Assembly (NCBI GenBank): GCA_947255165.1
Contig: CAMYFZ010000033.1
Location: 1 to 19,558, forward strand
DNA length: 19,558 bases
Direction of reading: 5' to 3'
Source: an uncultured Varibaculum sp.
GTDB lineage: Bacteria; Actinomycetota; Actinomycetes; Actinomycetales; Actinomycetaceae
The notes beneath the pieces are model-generated. The model was not told the origin of the DNA. It worked only from the letters and a program-made list of their open reading frames with translations, and did not search any database. Position numbers and translations under genes: made by a program. Of the stretch, positions 14,601 to 19,558 are shown in pieces. Numbering within the stretch: position 1 is the first letter of the stretch; each line of letters opens with the position of its first letter.

Positions 14601-16846
14601 CCACCCACACGGTTACTTTTGCAAAGACCTCGCAGGGATACCAGGCGATAGTTGACGGTAAAGCGGTAGCGGGCGATGCTTTCGTAGTGCAAAATACCAA
14701 AACCCCGCTGCCTCCCCAGCCGGTAACTTTCAACTGGAAACTCCAAGATGCCGGTAAGAACGTTCTGCCCGGCGGCAGCTTCAAACTGGTTTGCGGCTCC
14801 CAACAGGTAGCGATTCCTGCTGCAGGTAGCGCCTCGGGCACCTATAGCGTTTCTTTAGATCCCACTAAGGGAGCGTGTACCCTCACCCAGACTGCAGCCC
14901 CTGAAGGTTACAAGCTCGGTGACGTCACCTCCTATGAAATTAGTTTCGTAGAAAAAGATAAGGCTGGCGGCATTTGGGCCGCGGTAGTAGCCGGTAAGGA
15001 AACTAGCGACGTTACCTTCACTAACGTAGCGCTACCTAAACCTCCAGCAACGACCTCTTTTGCTTGGAAACTGACTGGCAGTGACGGCAAAAACCTTAAT
15101 GGGGCTACCTTTACTCTCAATGGTGGGGATACTCCCCTGACCGTCATCTCCCAGGACGCTGCAGATCCCGGGGTATATAGCGTCTCGAATCTGGATCCGA
15201 AGAAGACCTACACTTTGACCGAAACTACGGCTCCCAGTGGATATGAGGCCGATAAGGCCAGCTATAAGCTCACTTTCGTTGCCAACGGTGACACTTATAA
15301 ACCGCAGATAAACGGGAAAGATTTGCCCGCTGCCGGTCTGGTAATTAAGAACGTTAAGCTACCCACCAAGGCAGAGATCCGTTGGGAAGTAGTTTCTTCC
15401 GCGGATTCCTCCCAGTATGTACCGGGAACTACCTTTAAGGTCACTCCCTTTAATGCTGATGGTCAGACCTTAGATGAGGCTAACGCTTTCACCGTAGCTG
15501 ATGCCACCACTGCGGTCAGTCTTGATCTAAATAAGGGCGAGGGACAGTACCGGGTAATAGTCCCGGATGGTTCCCGTAAGTACCAGGTGGAACAGACAGG
15601 CTTCGGCGCTGATTTTGCTCCTAAGACTGGCGCCCAGGTGGTAACTTTCAAGAAGCAGGGTAACGACAGCTACAGCCAAATCGTGGTAGGCAGCGGCCTC
15701 AAGTTTGAAAACATTCCGGTGATTAAGACCGCCCAGTTCACTTGGAAACTGGTAGATGGGGATGCTAAGCCCCTTGCGGGCGGCAACTTCTCGCTCAAGG
15801 ATGGCACCGAAACCGTTCCGGTCACTGAGAATGCGGCAGATGCTTCTTTCCAAGCGACGTTGAATCAGGCTAAGACCTATAAGTTGCAGCAGACCGCTGC
15901 TCCGGCAGGCTACGAAAAAGATGCCCGAACCTACAGCATCAGTTTTGAAAATGGGAAAGCCCAGGTTTCGATAGACGATACCGGGGTTGACCTAACTGAC
16001 GGGGCGCTAGTGATTAGCAATAGCAAGCAGGCTACCGAGCCGACTACGGATCCGACTACAGATCCTACGGAGGAGCCGACCACTGATCCGACTACGGAAC
16101 CGACAACGGATCCCACGGAGGAGCCCACCACTGATCCGACTACCCCCGGAACTAAGCCGACCACTGATCCCACTGATAACCCGACGCATCCAGTTGGCGG
16201 GGAACTCACTTGGAAAGTGGTTGATTCCCAAAATAAGGCAGTAGCCGGGACTTCTTTCCAGATCACTCCCCTGGGCAAAGATGGGAAGCCCAATACCGCG
16301 GCCGCCTTTAAGGTCACGGATTTTGTCAGTGGCACCACCACCTTCGGGGTACCCACTGACCTAGATGCTGCTACCGGTGCCTACCGAGTGAAAGTTAGCG
16401 ACGTAACCTTGCAGTATCAGTTAGAGCAGCTAACTACCACCAAAGGTCTGCAACTGGCAGCCGCGCAAACGCTTTCCTTTAATAAGGGAGCGGACGGCAA
16501 ATGGTCGCAAAACGCTGCGACCCCATTCGTTAACCCGGCGGCTCCGGATCCCACTGACGAGCCGAGTACCCCCGGAACTGAGCCCACCACTAAACCCAAC
16601 CCGGGTAACAACGGTGGGGCTACTACGAAGCCGTCAGCTGGCCAAAACAGTGGAGCTACCGAAGCACCTTCCGGTGCCTATATGACGGGTGGATCTTCTG
16701 CTGCGTCTAGCTCTGCGGCGGGACCGGCACCCTCTTCTTTGCGGGTGACCGGGGCGAACGGAGCCAGCTTGGCTTTGATCTCCGCGCTCTTGGCACTCGC
16801 CGGTGCCGGGGTGCTCACGGCTCGTAAACTGCGCCAAGACCGCTAG
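11663..16846 (+). CDS. Large cell-wall-anchored adhesin-like protein with beta-helix repeats and SpaA-like domains
   Basis: A 1727-residue surface protein. The ATG at 11663 has AGGAG 5 nt upstream; a GTG at 11633 is less likely. A signal peptide spans residues 1-31 or 1-37 (cut after ALA or ANA). Residues about 40-690 are a repetitive parallel-beta region with units like QVTISGxAxVxA and GAxIGSG, probably a beta-helix. About 820-903 resembles an InlB/Listeria-Bacteroides-type repeat (LKYQVAGEGG). Six SpaA/Cna-B-like domains follow near 913, 1021, 1131, 1237, 1357 and 1513, each opening with a [FIL].W.[LV] strand. A TEPTTDPTTDP linker parts the fifth and sixth. The C terminus has LRVTG (1693-1697), a hydrophobic segment and RKLRQDR, a sortase signal lacking the canonical Pro. 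Likely an adhesin; ligand unknown. Confidence 0.88.
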   Translation: MRNPLAKRPTALVLALSLIGYMIALIGPALAVGVANAANGKAIKSWKQLGTVITEDIDLSDSALPAAAPGHPYTVGANVTVTGATGKTFNGLSFQVQAGHTLTLNNLNIDNSAHPELAMVTAADNNANNRLAFTGENTFTRQGASSESATKESPVPLPLVQVKADTTLNIGQNGSGTLNLSNPGSPLSQAALIGTQHFSAFGTINLAGGTLNLQGSSQSAALIGSGGAFYEVNPNTNPSWLNNYDETPWSAGGTINVKGGTLNLSKVGSGAYGGAFIGTGRGAVKMPASAGSDWAQKNAAVNINVSGGQINATGNHTALGAASFTTPMQDSEGQVKDSFTQPYARVNISGGNVQVSPAAADTGNSAMNIGCRGVGNWNENFANLGWPLAPGCEVAISGGTVNVGTADSTLDKAGDIAAIGSGPDSANLDVKISGKAQVTAYSNGRGAAVGGGYASGTSQVTISDSAQVNALGVVSESPAIGAGGLPSDALFTGNSRLNEDTIRGAEQNQVVISGNARVNAETATDSAEKHSAVNGAIGAAANRSGQVTISGQANVTAKVFGRRDGAVIGSAGFIDTYVSEPFQVTISGSPTIQAAVQPVPLKTQKLGYGFGAAIGSGYQTKVPAKITLSGSPDLDLIGGQASSGVGLGFKSSGGGSTVTANLDAGANIHVTSPAGSPRTDGSTDRGGYGLLQGQNMPLDTNTGKGQVLNLRFADGKADGSGNPQTLGLTTAVDKLTQNKQSVPFSLVTAEGETVLSSALTSTLYNNLAVSVPKTGNYYLQSGVTPSLFAYHGDKNAADAFIFPVNGQIYTQDGLLWAPGYSLKYQVAGEGGTLPQAYTTTRYLPPNTVIGALPAVTLPEVSGKTCTVDHWELNGTATTDAEITQAKLSADTVVKAVTKCEDTVTPPDPQPEKAAFTWQLQDPQGNALSGGQFTLTEKDGAAVAVPDSSSGTFTAADLDPAKSYVLTQTAAPSGYDLPQQTTHTVTFAKTSQGYQAIVDGKAVAGDAFVVQNTKTPLPPQPVTFNWKLQDAGKNVLPGGSFKLVCGSQQVAIPAAGSASGTYSVSLDPTKGACTLTQTAAPEGYKLGDVTSYEISFVEKDKAGGIWAAVVAGKETSDVTFTNVALPKPPATTSFAWKLTGSDGKNLNGATFTLNGGDTPLTVISQDAADPGVYSVSNLDPKKTYTLTETTAPSGYEADKASYKLTFVANGDTYKPQINGKDLPAAGLVIKNVKLPTKAEIRWEVVSSADSSQYVPGTTFKVTPFNADGQTLDEANAFTVADATTAVSLDLNKGEGQYRVIVPDGSRKYQVEQTGFGADFAPKTGAQVVTFKKQGNDSYSQIVVGSGLKFENIPVIKTAQFTWKLVDGDAKPLAGGNFSLKDGTETVPVTENAADASFQATLNQAKTYKLQQTAAPAGYEKDARTYSISFENGKAQVSIDDTGVDLTDGALVISNSKQATEPTTDPTTDPTEEPTTDPTTEPTTDPTEEPTTDPTTPGTKPTTDPTDNPTHPVGGELTWKVVDSQNKAVAGTSFQITPLGKDGKPNTAAAFKVTDFVSGTTTFGVPTDLDAATGAYRVKVSDVTLQYQLEQLTTTKGLQLAAAQTLSFNKGADGKWSQNAATPFVNPAAPDPTDEPSTPGTEPTTKPNPGNNGGATTKPSAGQNSGATEAPSGAYMTGGSSAASSSAAGPAPSSLRVTGANGASLALISALLALAGAGVLTARKLRQDR
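16035..16190 (+). repeat. Thr-Pro-Asp/Glu repeat tract in the surface protein gene
   Basis: Imperfect repeats of GA(T/G)CCGACTACGGA-like units encode TEPTTDPTTDP, EEPTTDPTT and similar blocks, forming a stalk linker between the fifth and sixth SpaA-like domains. A second short tract near 16545-16620 encodes DPTDEPSTPGTEP and continues into Gly/Thr/Lys-rich sequence. Such tracts often vary in length by slippage between strains. Confidence 0.8.
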
Positions 16847-16912
16847 GATTCTCCGCCCGGTTAACCTTGCATCTCCAATAACCCCATCGAAATCTGTCCT
16901 AAGGAGGACGCA

Positions 16913-17662
16913 ATGTTTAGGAGATCAAATTTAGCTAGCTCTAGTTTTGGGAGCAGGAAAAGCTACCGGCTAAAAGAAAAATTAGCTAGTACTCTAGCGG
17001 CAGTTGCTCTAGCCTGCGGTTGCGCTGCCAGCCTGAGTGCTTGCGGCAATAAAAATAACGCCGCAAAAAGCCCCGCACCCTCCGCCTCCGAAACCACAAC
17101 CACCAGTAGCGAAAACAGCTTGGATAGTGAAATAGGCGATGCCGGCCTAACTTTTAAAACCATTCATAGCGACATATTAGATATGGATATCACCCTACCC
17201 GAGCAGGCAAAACTGATCATTAAAGGATCGGATAAACTGCCAGCTATGGAAGGCACAGATAATAGTGAAGAGTACCAGTGGAAAATGGGAGATGTTTACT
17301 ATCAAGTTTCCATAGATAGAATTATGACTGAAAAATGCCCATCAGAGGCCTCTGTGCTGTATAGCAATCTTTTAAGGGAAGGAGAGACCGATCCCGATAA
17401 TTTTTATCAACTAGGCGACAGTCATGGCGATACGGCATTATTTTTCTATTCTGACTGGAGTGCTGTTACCAGCAAGATAAATAGCAATGATTGTTCTGTT
17501 AATGGTGAAGTTCGTGCTGGGGAAGAATTGATAGATATTATTGGCGTAGATGGTGGCTATTACGACAGAAATGGGATTGATGACGCAAAACGACAAACTA
17601 TAAGACCCATCGTCCGGGCAGTCGCCAAGCATCTAATGAAATCCGTGGACGCCACCAGTTAA
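16913..17662 (+). CDS. Predicted lipoprotein of unknown function
   Basis: A 249-residue exported lipoprotein. The ATG follows AAGGAGG with good spacing. The basic N-region is long (about residues 1-24), then a hydrophobic stretch TLAAVALACGCAASL and the lipobox LSAC with the lipidated Cys at 44. A Ser/Thr/Ala-rich tether (about 45-75) leads to a soluble domain of about 175 residues that I do not recognise, with EEYQWKMGDVYYQVSIDRIM and ALFFYSDWSAV. The body, about 17150-17660, is visibly more AT-rich and uses more A/T-ending codons than its neighbours, which hints at foreign origin. It follows the adhesin gene by 66 bp and shares its direction, so it may be co-transcribed. Confidence 0.8.
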   Translation: MFRRSNLASSSFGSRKSYRLKEKLASTLAAVALACGCAASLSACGNKNNAAKSPAPSASETTTTSSENSLDSEIGDAGLTFKTIHSDILDMDITLPEQAKLIIKGSDKLPAMEGTDNSEEYQWKMGDVYYQVSIDRIMTEKCPSEASVLYSNLLREGETDPDNFYQLGDSHGDTALFFYSDWSAVTSKINSNDCSVNGEVRAGEELIDIIGVDGGYYDRNGIDDAKRQTIRPIVRAVAKHLMKSVDATS

Positions 17663-17717
17663 TACCGTTTCTCAACCCGATATCTGCTTTGTAGGTAATT
17701 TTTTAGGAGATACCTGC

Positions 17718-17732
17718 CCCCGCTCGTCGCGG
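17718..17732. terminator. GC-rich hairpin between convergent genes
   Basis: CCCGC and GCGGG are arms around TCGTC, between the lipoprotein stop and the convergent regulator stop. T-rich sequence on the lipoprotein side (ATTTTTTAGG, 17698-17707) would lie downstream when the regulator is transcribed, though 10 bases away from the stem. A shared terminator is plausible but weak. Confidence 0.35.
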
Positions 17733-17815
17733 GCACCCTCCGAAAGCGCTGCGCCAGCTAACTCCGTTTTCCCTCGCACAAAGAAAATACTTCTTAAAGA
17801 GACCAGCCCGAACCG

Positions 17816-19327
17816 CTAAGGCTCGCGTCCTTGGAGGGCTACCCAGGCGGAGGCTTGGGCTCCGGCTTCTGCCAGGTTAATCCCTAGTTTGCTTTGCAAT
17901 TTGTCCAGCCGCTTCGCCACCGTATTACGGTGCAGTCCCAGGTTTTGCGCCATCTGCTGCCGGTTACCTTTAGTGGCAACATACTGTTCCAGCAGTTCCA
18001 CTAGTTCCGCCTCTCCCCGCAGAGGTCGCAGAAACTGCCCAGAAAAAGCAGCCGCAGTTTCCCTGCCTATCACCTGCAGCAGTCCCGAACGAGAAATCTC
18101 CTCCCAGCGGGCTACCTGCTGAGTATTTCCGGTATGCCGCAAGGCTTGCCGCGCCCCAGGCAAGCCGGCACTAAACCGCGAGATCGGATAGTCCTGCCCC
18201 ACCCCCGCCCGCAAAGCCGAAAACTCTTTCCGGGAAAAGTTGGACAAAGTCAGCGGCAACGCCGCCAGCGGAATCGCCATCTCCAGCTGGGAAGCGTGAA
18301 AACGCCACAGCGGCGGAGGCAGAGTTTTTGTCACTGCCCGCTCTACCCTGGCAGTGAAAGCCCGCAGATCTCCCTCTTCCCCCGTCACTACTACCGGCAC
18401 ATATCTCCCGCTTAAGGCGCGCGAGAGGGGAAACGCCATTTCGGTCAAAATCTTTGCTGCCCCCAGCTCTTCAGAAAGTAAGAGCTCAAATGCCCGCTGC
18501 AACAGGCGCCCCTGATAGGAGGCAACGAACCGAGAGTTAGCCAAGGCCGAAGCGATTAACAGGGAGGCCTGGGAAAGCGCTTGCTGCTGCCAAGGCTGCG
18601 GGAAGACGCTCCAACAGGCTTGCAACCAGGCGGTTTCCTCCCCGAGGGCGTTGATCGGAGTGAAAAGACAGTATCCTTCCTCGGTTTCAAAGGAAAGCCG
18701 CTCAGTATTGGCGGAAAATCCTTCCCAAGACTCCGCCGCTAAGTCCTCTAAATCCGCAGTTACCGAAGGGGCTACTGCCTTCGCTATCGTCCTGTCCGCC
18801 GTATCCCTCACCATAACTAGGGCGCCGATCCCCTGCGCCAACTCTCCGGTGATTATTTCTGCTCCTCGTGGCTGTGCGGACGCGCGAATCAGCCGCTGTT
18901 GCAAAGCCGTAAGTTTATATTTGCCCGAGGTGGCTTCGGCCTCGATCATCCGCGCCACTTCCTGGGAAAGCGCCACGAAAGACTGGTCGGCGGCCACCTC
19001 AATCAGGTTAAGACCGCTTTCCCGGGCTGCCTGCACTAAAAACGGGGGTACCTTGTCATGGCTGAATCCCAAGCCGAACCCCAGGGTAGTAATCCCTCCG
19101 GCCACTAGGCGCTGAGCATACTCCAGCCAGCCTGTTTCCCCCTCCGGATTCCCCGCGGAAGTGGTCAGCAACAGCTCGTTTCCCTCTAAAAAAGCAGCGG
19201 GATTTATTTGTTCCGAGGTCGCCACCCAGCGCAGCTTGGCCAGAGGATTAGGACACCACAGGGATTGGATATGCAAATGTGGCCGCCCCAGAAGCGCCTG
19301 CACAGTAATCATATGTACATTATGCAC
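17816..19327 (-). CDS. PucR-family transcriptional regulator
   Basis: A 498- to 503-residue PucR-type regulator. The N-terminal PucR domain (PF07905-like) opens MITVQALLGRPHL and includes PAAFLEGNELLLTTSAG and GITTLGFGLGFSHDKVPPFLV. The C-terminal PucR helix-turn-helix (PF13556-like) is GNRQQMAQNLGLHRNTVAKR followed by LDKLQSKLG. The middle resembles the poorly conserved GGDEF-like region. Two starts are possible: GTG at 19327, or ATG at 19312, which gives the usual family start. Neither has a visible Shine-Dalgarno, so the message may be leaderless. Members activate or repress purine, amine or amino acid use genes, usually next door, so the divergent gene at 19529 is the likely target. Its ligand is unknown. 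Confidence 0.88.
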   Translation of the reverse strand: MHNVHMITVQALLGRPHLHIQSLWCPNPLAKLRWVATSEQINPAAFLEGNELLLTTSAGNPEGETGWLEYAQRLVAGGITTLGFGLGFSHDKVPPFLVQAARESGLNLIEVAADQSFVALSQEVARMIEAEATSGKYKLTALQQRLIRASAQPRGAEIITGELAQGIGALVMVRDTADRTIAKAVAPSVTADLEDLAAESWEGFSANTERLSFETEEGYCLFTPINALGEETAWLQACWSVFPQPWQQQALSQASLLIASALANSRFVASYQGRLLQRAFELLLSEELGAAKILTEMAFPLSRALSGRYVPVVVTGEEGDLRAFTARVERAVTKTLPPPLWRFHASQLEMAIPLAALPLTLSNFSRKEFSALRAGVGQDYPISRFSAGLPGARQALRHTGNTQQVARWEEISRSGLLQVIGRETAAAFSGQFLRPLRGEAELVELLEQYVATKGNRQQMAQNLGLHRNTVAKRLDKLQSKLGINLAEAGAQASAWVALQGREP

Positions 19328-19361
19328 ATTCTAATTCCAAAATTAATGCATTTTGCACATT
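19313..19361. promoter_or_regulatory. Two related dyad sites between the PucR gene and its divergent neighbour
   Basis: ATGTACATTATGCACAT (19313-19329) is a 17-bp palindrome with one mismatched pair. A related sequence AATGCATTTTGCACATT lies at 19345-19361, in the same orientation and with the second half TGCACATT shared; the two TGCACATT copies start 31 bp apart, about three helical turns. Site one overlaps the regulator's start codons. This layout suits autoregulation plus control of the divergent gene. Confidence 0.5.
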
Positions 19362-19393
19362 TACCCCTGACTTACGTCCTAGATAGACTGAAA

Positions 19394-19497
19394 CTACCGC
19401 CGCCCAAAAACGGAGGTAGGTGGGGCGCTGACCGCCTGAGCCCGCGGAGAAAATCCGCTAGCGTTTCCTGTTATCCAGGAAGATAAGGTCAGCCCCC
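19394..19497 (+). ncRNA. Candidate structured leader RNA of the last gene
   Basis: The 5' leader can fold as: hairpin CTACC/GGTAG (19394-19398 with 19415-19419) extended by CCG/CGG; then a long closing stem, GGGG plus GCTGACC (19422-19433, one bulged C) with GGTCAGC plus CCCC (19487-19497); inside it, GCGGA/TCCGC (19444-19458, loop GAAAA) and TTCCTG/CAGGAA (19465-19481). The loop TTATC of the last hairpin is also complementary to the next five bases GATAA. I do not recognise a known riboswitch class. It may be a metabolite switch or another leader element. Confidence 0.45.
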
Positions 19498-19528
19498 CAG
19501 TTGAAAACCTTAAAGGAGATCAAAATAT

Positions 19529-19558
19529 ATGTCCGAGGATTACAAACCGAATCCCTAT
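19529..19558 (+). CDS. Start of an unidentified gene, cut by the window edge
   Basis: The ATG at 19529 is preceded by AAAGGAG (19512-19518), 10 nt away, and opens the frame MSEDYKPNPY to the end of the window. Ten residues are too few to name a product. Divergence from the PucR gene suggests it is that regulator's target, perhaps a transporter or catabolic enzyme. Confidence 0.7.
   Translation, partial: MSEDYKPNPY

Noticed and set aside
15931..16356. Minus-strand frame with GSVVGSSVGSVVG repeats
   Set aside because: It is the reverse of the Thr-Pro-Asp/Glu linker tract; the repeated look comes from the DNA repeat on the coding strand.
18134..18415. Plus-strand open frames inside the PucR gene
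   Set aside because: Arg/Pro/Gln-rich shadows opposite a clear regulator gene, with no conserved features.

Overview
The window reads as a chromosomal segment of a Gram-positive actinobacterium with moderate G+C, probably from the Actinomycetaceae group (Varibaculum, Mobiluncus or Actinomyces-like). The reasons are the GlgE-TreS-maltokinase glycogen pathway, a large sortase-type surface protein with SpaA/Cna-B-like domains, a lipoprotein, and strong AGGAGG-type ribosome binding sites. The genus is an inference. No rRNA, tRNA, CRISPR array, integrase or transposase was seen.

Layout. (1) 1-1676: 3' part of a GlgX-type glycogen debranching enzyme. (2) 1677-4029: a patchy accessory island with three copies of one 108-bp palindromic element, an antitoxin-like RHH gene without a toxin, a possible tail remnant of hsdM, and an intact hsdS without its partners. 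(3) 4030-5803: trpS and a SanA/YdcF-like membrane protein, 4 nt apart. (4) 5939-11545: glgE, treS and maltokinase, closely spaced or overlapping and surely one operon. (5) 11663-17662: a 1727-residue cell-wall adhesin-like protein followed by a lipoprotein. (6) 17816-19327 on the minus strand: a PucR-type regulator, divergent from a gene whose first ten codons end the window.

How the genes work together. TreS interconverts trehalose and maltose, maltokinase makes maltose 1-phosphate, and GlgE adds the maltosyl units to alpha-1,4-glucan. GlgX removes branches during breakdown. The window therefore carries most of a trehalose-to-glycogen route; the branching enzyme GlgB is not present. The adhesin and lipoprotein are probably displayed on the cell surface.

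Most interesting signals: the 108-bp element (exactly 36 codons, 18-bp terminal inverted repeats, 38-bp central palindrome, same peptide frame open in all three copies, and reading in frame into trpS in copy 3); a folded leader before the last gene with an A-B-A'-B' pairing pattern; a non-canonical LRVTG sorting signal and loss of the isopeptide Glu in five of six pilin-like domains; and a histone-H1-like tail on GlgE.
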